DNA of 40,454 nucleotides, taken from assembly GCF_000316035.1 (NCBI RefSeq), contig NZ_ANHX01000051.1, forward strand, positions 1 to 40,454, in the 5' to 3' direction. The notes beneath the pieces were generated by a model, which made no database searches, was not told where the DNA came from, and saw only the letters and a list, made by a program, of their open reading frames with translations. A program made the translations under genes and the position numbers. The first letter of the stretch is position 1, and each line of letters begins with the position of its first letter. Source of the stretch: Paenibacillus sp. PAMC 26794 (GTDB lineage: Bacteria; Bacillota; Bacilli; Paenibacillales; Paenibacillaceae). Positions 1 to 7,945 of the stretch are shown in pieces.

Positions 1-882
1 ACCAAAGACAGTGACGCGGACACGTATGCGTTGATGATTTCAATCCACGCACTCCATACGGAGTGCGACTGCGCAAGTATGAGCGTCCATACACACTTAT
101 CCGAATTTTCAATCCACGCACTTCATACGGAGTGCGACGATAAATTCGTTACTATGGCTAATGAATGATTTCGATTTCAATCCACGCACTCCATACGGAG
201 TGCGACCTTTTACAAGCCGCACTGTAAATGCACCACGAAATTTCAATCCACGCACTCCATACGGAGTGCGACTCGATCGTCCTTTTACAAGCCAAGGTGG
301 AGAGAAGATTTCAATCCACGCACTCCATACGGAGTGCGACGCGGAACTTATATCGACGCGCTTCCAACGAAGCAATTTCAATCCACGCACTCCATACGGA
401 GTGCGACAGCTTCCAAATCTGACTTTACCCCAAGTTCGATACATTTCAATCCACGCACTCCATACGGAGTGCGACCACCAAAGGGGAAGCACCCTTCCTG
501 CTCAAGGATGATTTCAATCCACGCACTCCATACGGAGTGCGACGTTTTCGAAGCTAACCAAATCGTACAAGCGTATATTTCAATCCACGCACTCCATACG
601 GAGTGCGACTGTACGTTACGGTACACATGCAATCACAAGGGAACTGTTTCAATCCACGCACTCCATACGGAGTGCGACGTAACTCCACCACTCACTCGCA
701 GATAAGGAGCAGTGTTTCAATCCACGCACTCCATACGGAGTGCGACTACCAAGCATCGGGGAGAGATTGCCATCCATGCAGGGTTTCAATCCACGCACTC
801 CATACGGAGTGCGACTACAAGATAAGTCGCCATAATCCCGGCTAAAGTAGTTTCAATCCACGCACTCCATACGGAGTGCGAC
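1..882 (-). CRISPR. CRISPR array 1, type I-C-like, 13 repeats seen, open at the left edge
   Basis: Thirteen 33-nt repeats end at 69, 138, 206, 272, 340, 407, 475, 543, 609, 678, 746, 815 and 882, with spacers of 33-36 nt. The repeat core is a perfect palindromic stem, CGCACTCC-ATAC-GGAGTGCG, preceded by TTTCAATCCA. Read on the minus strand it begins GTCGCACTCC and ends in ATTGAAA, the orientation known for type I-C repeats, so the array is transcribed right to left and its leader is at 883-1075. Bases 1-36 are about one spacer long, so another repeat probably lies just outside the window. The repeat ending at 138 has one change (ACTTCAT for ACTCCAT). The four leader-proximal repeats carry G instead of A (or T in one) at the first plus-strand base. 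No cas genes are in the window. Confidence 0.98.
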
Positions 883-1075
883 AGCGAAAAAGTACGTATC
901 TTAACGATTTGAGCCATTAAAAACACGTTTTTTCACTATTATTCTATGACTTTCCATATCATTATTCAATCAAATTATGCCTACATGTTGCCTTAAGGTA
1001 ACAATTTTGCCCATTTCGACAAATTCTGAGGTGCGAATCCCTCAGGGTTTTCATGTGAGCATCACATTCGCACCT
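883..1075 (-). promoter_or_regulatory. CRISPR leader 1 with conserved inverted repeat
   Basis: This AT-rich stretch directly follows the leader-proximal repeat and starts with AGCGAAAAA, as do the leaders of arrays 2 and 3. At 1029-1038 and 1066-1075 it holds AGGTGCGAAT and ATTCGCACCT, a perfect 10-bp inverted repeat about 146 bp from the first repeat. The first 100 or so bases differ from leaders 2 and 3, while the outer part (TTTCGACAAATTCTG and the inverted repeat) is conserved. That arrays are driven and extended from such leaders is known; the exact promoter is not clear here. Confidence 0.8.
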
Positions 1076-1145
1076 GTCCTATCCGTTTATGACAAAGATC
1101 ACATCCATCTTCCCTGTTCAAGTGCTACAGTTGTTAACGACCAAC

Positions 1146-1168
1146 TGACCATAATAGTAAAACGGTCA
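1146..1168. promoter_or_regulatory. candidate operator upstream of the TetR gene
   Basis: TGACC at 1146-1150 and GGTCA at 1164-1168 form an inverted repeat about 55 bp before the TetR start. An A/T-rich, -10-like TAATAG lies between the arms. TetR regulators commonly bind such palindromes and repress their own operon. Assignment to this regulator is inference. Confidence 0.3.
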
Positions 1169-1222
1169 ATAAAGGGCTTACCTTACCATTATCCTTTCAA
1201 CCTACAAGGAGGTGTATATGTG

Positions 1223-1801
1223 ATGAAAACGATAGATCGAAGGCAACAGGTGATGGATTCTGCCGAGAAATCCTTTGCCCTGTTTGGCTACAAGGCCACA
1301 ACGATGGAGCATGTTGCGAGACTTGCCAATGTGGGCAAGGGAACGATCTATACTTTTTTCGATAATAAAGAAGAACTGTTTAGCGAGATTCTGCGCTCAA
1401 TCATTGCGGATATGAGACAGATTACAGAGCAGACGGTGAAGGAAGAGAACTCCTTTCTGGATAACGTGCATATGAGTATGGATTCTTTGCTGGAGTACCG
1501 GGAGGAGCATGAGCTGTTGATCAAGCTCTTTCAGGAGGTTAACGAGTTCGGTACACCGCAAGCCAAGGAAGGTTTGCAAAAAGTGGAAACAGCCATTCTC
1601 GAATATCTGGAGCGTCAGGTCAGCCGTGCCATGGAATTAGAGCAGATTCGCAGAGATGATCCCAAGTTGGTTTCTTTTGTCCTGCTGAAGCTGTATGTCA
1701 CCTTAACCTCAGATTGGAACAAAGCGCATCCTACGTTGCACAGAGATAAGATCAAGGATTTTGTGGGCCTCTTTCTGAAGAATGGCTTATCCCCCACATA
1801 G
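1223..1801 (+). CDS. TetR/AcrR-family transcriptional regulator (YhgD-like)
   Basis: This 192-aa protein has an N-terminal TetR helix-turn-helix at about residues 24-52 (TTMEHVARLANVGKGTIYTF, then FDNKEELF), followed by a helical ligand-binding domain with no recognised ligand. The start is ATG 1223, or the adjoining GTG 1220, 7-10 bases after AAGGAGG at 1207-1212. A longer in-frame reading back to 977 would run through the CRISPR leader and is rejected. The gene lies 74 bp upstream of the YhgE/Pip membrane protein on the same strand, the arrangement of yhgD-yhgE in Bacillus subtilis, so it probably represses that gene and itself. Family assignment is firm; target and ligand are inferred. Confidence 0.9.
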   Translation: MKTIDRRQQVMDSAEKSFALFGYKATTMEHVARLANVGKGTIYTFFDNKEELFSEILRSIIADMRQITEQTVKEENSFLDNVHMSMDSLLEYREEHELLIKLFQEVNEFGTPQAKEGLQKVETAILEYLERQVSRAMELEQIRRDDPKLVSFVLLKLYVTLTSDWNKAHPTLHRDKIKDFVGLFLKNGLSPT

Positions 1802-1875
1802 AGAAAGGCATGCCACTAGATTCAAAACATAATAGAGATAGAACAAACGGATTAGCGTAAGGATGGGGAGAGAAC

Positions 1876-4065
1876 ATGATGAAATCATTCCACGTATTTG
1901 GGCAGGATCTGAAGTCCGCCTTCAAAAAACCAAAAGTATTTATTCCAATTCTCGTTGTACTGTTCATTCCGGTGCTGTATAGCGGCCTGTTCCTGAACGC
2001 ATTTTGGGACCCCTATGGCAAAATGAATGAATTACCTGTAGCCGTGGTCAACACGGATCAGGGCGCAGTCTACAATGACAAATCACTGGAGGTCGGTCAG
2101 AATCTGGTCGATGAATTGAAGAAAAGTGATGATTTCGACTGGCAATTCGTGACTCGTGAACAAGCAGAACAAGGTATGCAAAACAACACGTATTATATGA
2201 CGATTGTGATTCCGGAGGACTTTTCCACCAAAGCAACAACCCTGATGGATGAGCACCCTGAGCCGGCAGACCTGATCTATGAACCCAATGAAGGATACAA
2301 CTTCCTCGCGGGTCAGATTGGCGGCACGGCGGTCAAACAAATTCGCTCCAAAGTCGCTGCCAAAGTCACAGAATCGTATACCGAAACGCTATTGGATCAG
2401 GTCGAAAAAATCTCTGGCGGTTTGGCGGATGCCGGGGATGGCGCAGGTCAGATTCATGATGGTGCGATCAAGCTGGATGAGGGTGCTGCTACATTAAAAG
2501 AGAACCTGTCTAAACTGGCGGATGGAACCGACAAGCTCGAAACGGGCGTAGTTTCGTTAAAAGAAGGTACGTCCACTCTCGCCCAAGGCACAGGTGATCT
2601 TCATACTGGCGCGAGTGCCCTGTCCAGTGGCCTGTCTCAATTGGCAGCAGCAGGCACGAAGCTGGGTGATGGAGCATTGCAGGCTGAAGCGGGTGGCAAA
2701 CAGTTACAGGCTGGCCTTCAATCTGTTCAGGAAGGCACAGCTAAGCTGGATGCAGGACTGGCGGCTTCCGAGGAAGGCAGTGCAAAGCTGACTGCTGGGC
2801 TGCAAAGTTCTGTTGAGGGCAGTGGCAAAGTTAGCGAGGGTGCCAAAGCGGTTGCGCAAGGTCTTGCCCAATTAGCCCAAGCGAGTCCGGAACTTGCCGC
2901 AAGTCCTGCTGTGCAGCAACTCCTGGCAGCCAGCCAAGCCGTAGCTACGGGCAGCGAGCAGGTCTATCAGGGCGGACAGCAGTTGGTCGCAGGCAGCCAA
3001 AACCTGTACGCTGCACAGCAACAACTGCATCAAGGCAGCACCCAACTAGTGCAGGGTGAACAGCAACTTTTACAAGGAGCAACACAATTATCGACCGGAC
3101 ATAAGCAGCTTGCAACGGGCCTTCAACAATTTAACGCCAAGTTGACCGAAGCAGCAGCCGGAGGAGCCAAACTTGTGGATGGTTCAGGTCAATTGAATGC
3201 TGGTGCAGGCAAATTGGTTGCGGGTGTAAGCCAGCTTACAGACGGAATCTCAACCCTTGCAGATGGTTCACATAAGCTTGATGACGGCGCCGGTCAGTTA
3301 AAAGAAGGTACGCTTAAGCTAACGGACGGCTCTGGCAAACTTGCCACCAAGCTGAATGAAGCGGCTGAGCAGACGGGGAGTGTAAAAAAGACCGATGAAC
3401 TGGTAACCATGTATGCAGAGCCTGTTCAGGTCGATGAGCATAAATATAACGAGGTACCTAACTACGGTACAGGATTCTCGCCATACTTCCTGTCACTCGG
3501 GCTATTTGTAGGGGCATTGATTGCCACATTGGTAGTGCCAACACGCGGCAGCACGGTTAGCGAGGCAAGTGGCTGGAATCGTTTTGTGAGTAAAACGCTG
3601 GCTTTTACACTCATGAGTGCTGTACAGTCCCTGCTTGCTTCATGGCTGGTCTTGTATGGCTTGGGTCTGAATGTTCAGAGCGTTCCATTGTTCCTCTTGT
3701 TCAGCTTTGTTACCAGTCTAAGCTTCATGTACATCATTCAGGCACTGGTGACTTGGCTGGAGAATCCAGGTCGTTTCCTCGCGATTCTGATGCTGATCTT
3801 CCAGCTCACCACCAGCGCAGGCACCTTCCCGCTCGAACTAATTCCAAATTGGCTGAAAGTGTTTAATCCATGGCTACCTATGACCTATTCGGTAACAGGT
3901 TATAAAGCAGTTATCTCAAGTGGACAGTTCGGTGTAACCTGGGATCAGATTGGTGTTCTGTGCATATTCGCCGTGATTGGGCTTGGAGGAACCTTAACGT
4001 ATTTCCGGATGCATCGCACCACGGAGAACGAAAACGTCAGCAGTGAAGTCGCACTTCACCTGTAA
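1876..4065 (+). CDS. YhgE/Pip domain membrane protein
   Basis: A 729-aa membrane protein of the YhgE/phage infection protein (Pip) family, related to ABC-2 type permeases. One membrane segment lies near residues 21-43 (IPILVVLFIPVLY). An extracytoplasmic domain follows, then about 300 residues (roughly 190-510) of short repeats of the type L-x-x-G-x-x-x-L with many Gly, Ala and Gln, expected to form a long helical rod. Four or five membrane segments (about 535-715) close the protein. The start is ATG 1876 or 1879 after GGGGAG. Lactococcal Pip is a phage receptor and relatives have been linked to surface and secretion functions, but the role here is unknown. It is probably co-transcribed with the TetR gene and ends at the strong hairpin at 4077. 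Confidence 0.9.
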   Translation: MMKSFHVFGQDLKSAFKKPKVFIPILVVLFIPVLYSGLFLNAFWDPYGKMNELPVAVVNTDQGAVYNDKSLEVGQNLVDELKKSDDFDWQFVTREQAEQGMQNNTYYMTIVIPEDFSTKATTLMDEHPEPADLIYEPNEGYNFLAGQIGGTAVKQIRSKVAAKVTESYTETLLDQVEKISGGLADAGDGAGQIHDGAIKLDEGAATLKENLSKLADGTDKLETGVVSLKEGTSTLAQGTGDLHTGASALSSGLSQLAAAGTKLGDGALQAEAGGKQLQAGLQSVQEGTAKLDAGLAASEEGSAKLTAGLQSSVEGSGKVSEGAKAVAQGLAQLAQASPELAASPAVQQLLAASQAVATGSEQVYQGGQQLVAGSQNLYAAQQQLHQGSTQLVQGEQQLLQGATQLSTGHKQLATGLQQFNAKLTEAAAGGAKLVDGSGQLNAGAGKLVAGVSQLTDGISTLADGSHKLDDGAGQLKEGTLKLTDGSGKLATKLNEAAEQTGSVKKTDELVTMYAEPVQVDEHKYNEVPNYGTGFSPYFLSLGLFVGALIATLVVPTRGSTVSEASGWNRFVSKTLAFTLMSAVQSLLASWLVLYGLGLNVQSVPLFLLFSFVTSLSFMYIIQALVTWLENPGRFLAILMLIFQLTTSAGTFPLELIPNWLKVFNPWLPMTYSVTGYKAVISSGQFGVTWDQIGVLCIFAVIGLGGTLTYFRMHRTTENENVSSEVALHL

Positions 4066-4076
4066 ATTCGTAAATT

Positions 4077-4153
4077 AAAAAGCAAAGGCGTGTACCTAAG
4101 CCCCCCTCTTATGGACAACAGAGGTGTTGGCTAAGGTACGCCTTTGCTTTTTT
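4077..4153. terminator. long bidirectional terminator
   Basis: AAAAAGCAAAGGCG on the left pairs with CGCCTTTGCTTTTT on the right. With one bulged base the stem extends to about 24 bp, and an inner CCCCTCT/AGAGG helix follows. A T-run ends it on the plus strand and the A-run gives one on the minus strand. It sits between yhgE and the convergent DUF4190 gene and can serve both. Confidence 0.9.
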
Positions 4154-4191
4154 AGTTTAAGATACAATCTAGGTTTGCTAACTTCATATTT

Positions 4192-4536
4192 CTAGTATGT
4201 AGAGTAAATTTCAGAACTTGAAATAGCGAAACTAAACAATAGCACGAGCAAAATAAGTAATACATACATCGCTGTACCGATGATTCCACAAACAAGTCCA
4301 GCAATGGCTAATCCTCTGCCTTGCTCCATGCGAACTCTGATCTCTTTGAAGGCCAAAGATGCAAATATAATGGCGACGATTCCGATTACAATACCCACGT
4401 AAGGAATCGTGACGGACAGAATCCCCAAAACTAGTGATACAATCGACTTACTATTGGTCTTGGCTGGTGCTACATAAGGTGGTGGTGGCAATGTGTCGTT
4501 ATAATAACGATCCACATCATTTTCGCGATATTCCAA
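4192..4536 (-). CDS. DUF4190 domain small membrane protein
   Basis: A 114-aa protein with a polar N-terminus rich in Tyr, Asp and Pro (NDTLPPPPY), then two membrane segments: SIVSLVLGILSVTIPYVGIV with its continuation, and the C-terminal GLVCGIIGTAMYVLLILLVL. The Gly-rich pattern and the intervening charged loop (FKEIRVRMEQGRG) match the DUF4190 family, whose function is unknown. The start chosen is TTG 4536 because AGGGAGG lies about 7 bases before it; a longer frame reaching 4653 has no such site and no membrane-protein character. It is the first gene after CRISPR array 2 in that array's transcription direction, with 170 bp between. Confidence 0.8.
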   Translation of the reverse strand: MEYRENDVDRYYNDTLPPPPYVAPAKTNSKSIVSLVLGILSVTIPYVGIVIGIVAIIFASLAFKEIRVRMEQGRGLAIAGLVCGIIGTAMYVLLILLVLLFSFAISSSEIYSTY

Positions 4537-4706
4537 GGTAAATCCTCCCTGTTTATTAAGTATGTTCATTATAATCGATGAATAGAAATAGTCACCTCTA
4601 TATCTTGTAAATACTCCATTTATATTGAATATATTTACTTTATCGACTGCCAAGGGCTCGATGCATACGAGGGATTGATCAAACTGAGCTCCGCGAAGGG
4701 ATCGCT

Positions 4707-4943
4707 ACTTCAATCCACACACTCCATACAGAGTGCGACACCCTAAATCACAACAAGTAAAGAGTAAGCGGGCATTTCAATCCACACACCCCACAAGGAG
4801 CGCGACTCCGGCGAAGCTACCTCTGGCAGATAGCCATTACCATTTCAATTCGCACACTCCATACGGAGTGCAACTAACAGAAGAGATAGCAAAGATCAAA
4901 TCTACTGGAAATTTCAATCCACGCACTCCATACAGAGTGCGAC
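4707..4943 (-). CRISPR. CRISPR array 2, short and decayed (4 repeats)
   Basis: Four 33-nt repeat copies end at 4739, 4806, 4874 and 4943 with three spacers of 34-36 nt. Compared with array 1 (32-nt core), the leader-proximal copy has one change, the next four, the next five and the distal one three, mostly transitions. Several changes hit the stem (GGAGTGC to GGAGCGC; CACTCC to CACCCC), so processing would be impaired. The leader on the right is well preserved. The array looks inactive for growth and is eroding with distance from its leader. Confidence 0.93.
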
Positions 4944-5143
4944 AGCGAAAAAACACGTAACAGTGGCATATGAATATATACTTATTACGTGTATCCGTGT
5001 ATCAAGCTAATACTTATATTCATTTTAATCTACAAAATCCAAAATATTCATGTTTTTATTGCCAAAAGGGAACAAAAATGACCTTTTCGAAAAATTCTGA
5101 GGTGCGAATCCAGGGATTTTATGTGAGCTTGGCATTCGCACCT
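4944..5143 (-). promoter_or_regulatory. CRISPR leader 2
   Basis: This leader is very similar to leader 3 along its whole length (AGCGAAAAAACACGTAACAG, then AATATATACTTATTACGTGT, then TTGCCAAAAGGGAACAAAAA). It holds the shared inverted repeat AGGTGCGAAT (5100-5109) and ATTCGCACCT (5134-5143), 156 bp from the first repeat. The HipA-like gene ends 28 bp beyond it. Confidence 0.8.
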
Positions 5144-5171
5144 GCTTCAAGACACTGTTACAACAGCGTGT

Positions 5172-6431
5172 CTAACGTTGCTGCTCCTCTTCATCACCCT
5201 GAAGGCCACTGTACGCAATGTTCTCTTTCACATCGGCACTTTGGTCATCCACCCAGCCTAGCATGTTTCGGGAACGAACCATCTCCTGCAAACGCTCAAT
5301 TCGCCCCCTTAGAGCTTGACAAATCGCGTCACAGCGAGCTTCGTCCACAAAAAGTGAATCCCGATAAATATCCCTCACATCATCTTCAATTCCGTCCAGT
5401 GCGGACAAATCCAACCAATCAAAGGAGGTCACCAGCTTGATCTGCTCATCGTGATCCTGCTTGAATGGCTTGCAGTTCAGTTTACCTTCTGCGCGAATCA
5501 AGCCAAGCGGCTTGGAAAACCAAAGTGAGGACCCACTATCATATATCGGCGCTGGCCCGATCCATTCCAACGTCTCCGCATCGCGAATCACACCAAAATT
5601 GTTCTGATGCCTATCCTCATTGGCGATCAGGTAATCCACGACGATCATTCGATCAAGGTTGTCAGTAATACCTGAAATTCCTAGCGCTGTACAGCAGTTC
5701 ACGTAATGCTGATACACCGAAATATGGTTGGGCTTCTGCTCCGTATGCATCACATACCAAGCGGTAATGAGTTCCGTCTGCGGAGTAATGAAATTTTCAC
5801 AAACACTGTAAGGGTAATCTTCCTGCTCCATCAGCGTATACGGAACATGGGGGATACCCAGCCGCTTCATGATCTTGCTCGCAATCACTTCATTGTACGG
5901 CTCTTGCTGGGTAGCGCCACTTCCCCCTTTCACCAGACAACGTTTATTCCCCATGATTACCCACTTCTTTTTCAGCCAACCATCGGAAGTGTTGTCTGGC
6001 GACATCAGACTCATGACATCTGACGAACCTTGCCCGAACAATACATTTCCCACATCCTCAGAAAAGGAATTGTCGAAAAAGTTAATGGAGCTCCATCTCA
6101 AATCCGTTGCAGATGGACGAATCCAGTATTGATCGGACAAGCTAAGTCCATAGCTTTTATCCAACAGTTTTTGTGTCACAGACAAGTTCAATTCGAGCAG
6201 TGCTTCTTGAATCCCGTCCCGGCTGGCAGGAATCGCTCGGCCTCTCCACCATTCATTCAGTGCCGCACGATCTATCTTCCCCTTCTTGACAGGTATGCCT
6301 ACGGGTACATGGTGTTTCGCATAGACCTGTCCAATAGCTGAAATAGAGACTGTCGCTTCATCCAGTTTAATCTCAGCCACGGGTTCATTTTTGTGCATGA
6401 GTGTGTAGGTTTTACTTCTGAATTCCGACAT
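5172..6431 (-). CDS. HipA-like kinase domain protein, no HipB partner
   Basis: A 419-aa protein whose C-terminal two thirds match the HipA serine/threonine kinase fold. It has an ATP-loop region CLVKGGSGATQQEP (about 165-178), the catalytic-loop motif NEDRHQNN (about 271-278, Asp273 as likely base), and a metal-binding PIYDSGSS (Asp298), the HipA counterpart of DFG. HipA toxins phosphorylate targets such as glutamyl-tRNA synthetase; the substrate here is unknown. The usual small HTH antitoxin HipB is absent on both sides, so it may be a stand-alone HipA-domain protein. ATG 6431 follows GGAG by 8 bases; GTG 6440 is an alternative. It lies between CRISPR arrays 2 and 3, reads in their direction, and starts only 62 bp after the last repeat of array 3. 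Confidence 0.85.
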   Translation of the reverse strand: MSEFRSKTYTLMHKNEPVAEIKLDEATVSISAIGQVYAKHHVPVGIPVKKGKIDRAALNEWWRGRAIPASRDGIQEALLELNLSVTQKLLDKSYGLSLSDQYWIRPSATDLRWSSINFFDNSFSEDVGNVLFGQGSSDVMSLMSPDNTSDGWLKKKWVIMGNKRCLVKGGSGATQQEPYNEVIASKIMKRLGIPHVPYTLMEQEDYPYSVCENFITPQTELITAWYVMHTEQKPNHISVYQHYVNCCTALGISGITDNLDRMIVVDYLIANEDRHQNNFGVIRDAETLEWIGPAPIYDSGSSLWFSKPLGLIRAEGKLNCKPFKQDHDEQIKLVTSFDWLDLSALDGIEDDVRDIYRDSLFVDEARCDAICQALRGRIERLQEMVRSRNMLGWVDDQSADVKENIAYSGLQGDEEEQQR

Positions 6432-6463
6432 ACTCTTCACTCCATTCCTCTGTTTCTGCCTCC

Positions 6464-6493
6464 ATTATACCAAGCCCGCAGCAAGCTCGTCAT
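6464..6493 (-). promoter_or_regulatory. likely promoter of the HipA-like gene
   Basis: On the minus strand an extended -10 (TGG-TATAAT, 6464-6469) lies 18 bases from ATGACG (6488-6493), a fair -35. The -35 directly abuts the last repeat of CRISPR array 3, so the gene can be transcribed alone as well as by read-through from the array. Confidence 0.5.
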
Positions 6494-6931
6494 ATTTCAA
6501 TCCACGCACTCCATACGGAGTGCGACTTTATTCTGGAGTAAATCATTTGAGAGTGTTCGTATTTCAATCCACGCACTCCGTATGGAGTGCGACTTCGTAA
6601 GGCGTGTGAATACTTGCTGAGATTCATAATTTCAATCCACGCACTCCGTATGGAGTGCGACCTGCAAGTTAGTGGTGGATCTACTACACATAGATTATTT
6701 CAATCCACGCACTCCGTATGGAGTGCGACTAAACGCGATTATAAATTCTTCATACATCGGACAATTTCAATCCACGCACTCCGTATGGAGTGCGACCGGG
6801 TGTTGCTACCGCGCCTGTAGGTACTGGTATAGATTTCAATCCACGCACTCCGTATGGAGTGCGACCAACGTAAGAATATTCAGATCGCAGATCGCTGGAT
6901 TTCAATCCACGCACTCCGTATGGAGTGCGAC
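6494..6931 (-). CRISPR. CRISPR array 3, type I-C-like, 7 repeats
   Basis: Seven 33-nt repeats end at 6526, 6593, 6661, 6729, 6796, 6865 and 6931 with spacers of 34-36 nt. The leader-distal repeat (6494-6526) has the loop ATAC as in array 1; the other six have GTAT, so their stem-loop reads CGCACTCCGTATGGAGTGCG, the exact reverse complement of the original stem-loop. Apart from this the repeats are identical to array 1. The array is transcribed leftward from leader 3 towards the HipA-like gene. Confidence 0.98.
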
Positions 6932-7134
6932 AGCGAAAAAACACGTAACAGCAGCATATGAATATATACTTATTACGTGTTTTCGTTTATCGAGCTAATT
7001 ATTATATTCATTTTAATGTACAACATCCAGAATATTCAAGTACTTATTGCCAAAAGGGAACAAAAATGACCCTTTCGACAAATTCTGAGGTGCGAATCTC
7101 CCAGGGATTTCATGTGAGCTTGGCATTCGCACCT
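6932..7134 (-). promoter_or_regulatory. CRISPR leader 3
   Basis: A near copy of leader 2 ending in the inverted repeat AGGTGCGAAT (7088-7097) and ATTCGCACCT (7125-7134), 156 bp from the first repeat. On the minus strand a possible promoter is TTGAAT (7034-7039), 18 bases, TAAAAT (7010-7015); a TATAAT at 7001-7006 is an alternative -10. The amino-acid ABC ATPase gene ends only 22 bp upstream, so no unrelated promoter space remains. Confidence 0.8.
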
Positions 7135-7156
7135 GGCTACCTCTACGTTCAGCCTT

Positions 7157-7912
7157 CTATCCTTCCACTTCCACCCGTTGCAAAAAAGTCCGGGTACGTG
7201 CGAGCCTCGGATTGCCGAAGATCTGTTCTGGTGGACCTGCCTCTGCGATCTCCCCGTTATCCATGAAGAATACACGATCAGCAACGTCACGGGCGAAGCC
7301 CATCTCATGCGTGACAATCATCATGGTCATATTCTCCTGTGCAAGCTGTTTGATGACACGCAGCACTTCTCCCGTCAGTTCGGGATCGAGTGCCGATGTC
7401 GGCTCATCGAACAGCAGAATGTCCGGCTGCATCATGAGTGCGCGGGCAATAGCTACACGCTGTTTCTGTCCACCAGACAGATTACCAGGGTAGACATCGG
7501 CCTTGTCCGACAACCCTACTTTACCGAGTAGTTCAAGACTGCGCTTCCGGATGATTGCCAAGCCATCTTTTTTCAACGTCTTTGGTGCGAGTTCTAAGTT
7601 CTCCCTTACAGTCAGATGCGGGAAGAGGTTGAAATGCTGAAATACCATGCCCATGCGATCCGTAATCTTTCGAATATCCGCCGCACCAGCGTAACGGCCA
7701 TTATCGACCAACGTCTGATCCTGAATGCGAATCGTTCCGCCCGAAATATCCTCCAGATGAATCAGGCTGCGCAGCATCGTACTTTTCCCCGAACCCGAAG
7801 GCCCGATCACGGCAATCACTTCGCCTGGTTCCACGTTGAAAGATACCTGCTTCAGCACATCAAGTGTACCGAAAGATTTTCTCAACTGATTTACTTCTAA
7901 TATATGTGTCAT
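7157..7912 (-). CDS. polar amino acid ABC transporter, ATP-binding protein
   Basis: A 251-aa ATPase that powers uptake of a polar amino acid at the inner face of the membrane. Walker A GPSGSGKST is near residue 37, the Q-loop is in FQHFNLFPH, the signature NLSGGQKQR is near 145, Walker B is ILLFDEPTSALD, and the switch His is in VTHEMGFA. Length and the HFNLFPHLTVRENL stretch are typical of the GlnQ/TcyC class. It is the last gene of a three-gene operon (binding protein, permease, ATPase). The start ATG 7912 follows AAAGGA. Substrate cannot be read from the sequence; gene order resembles the cystine system tcyABC of B. subtilis. Confidence 0.95.
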   Translation of the reverse strand: MTHILEVNQLRKSFGTLDVLKQVSFNVEPGEVIAVIGPSGSGKSTMLRSLIHLEDISGGTIRIQDQTLVDNGRYAGAADIRKITDRMGMVFQHFNLFPHLTVRENLELAPKTLKKDGLAIIRKRSLELLGKVGLSDKADVYPGNLSGGQKQRVAIARALMMQPDILLFDEPTSALDPELTGEVLRVIKQLAQENMTMMIVTHEMGFARDVADRVFFMDNGEIAEAGPPEQIFGNPRLARTRTFLQRVEVEG

Positions 7913-7945
7913 ATGCAGACAGTCCTTTGATTGATCAGATTTAAT

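Noticed and set aside
109..845. Open frames on both strands across CRISPR array 1, with repeated peptide words such as SIHALHTECD and RTPYGVRGLK
   Set aside because: They are translations of the 33-nt repeat, whose length is a multiple of three. The same applies to frames in 4733-4960 and 6587-6998.
977..1222. Upstream extension of the TetR gene
   Set aside because: It runs through the CRISPR leader, lacks a ribosome site, and TetR similarity begins at the ATG at 1223.
5172..7134. CreTA-type CRISPR-regulated toxin
   Set aside because: Known CreT toxins are small RNAs inside cas operons with a single pseudo-repeat guide RNA; the kinase is a full protein gene and no such guide matching its promoter was found by eye.
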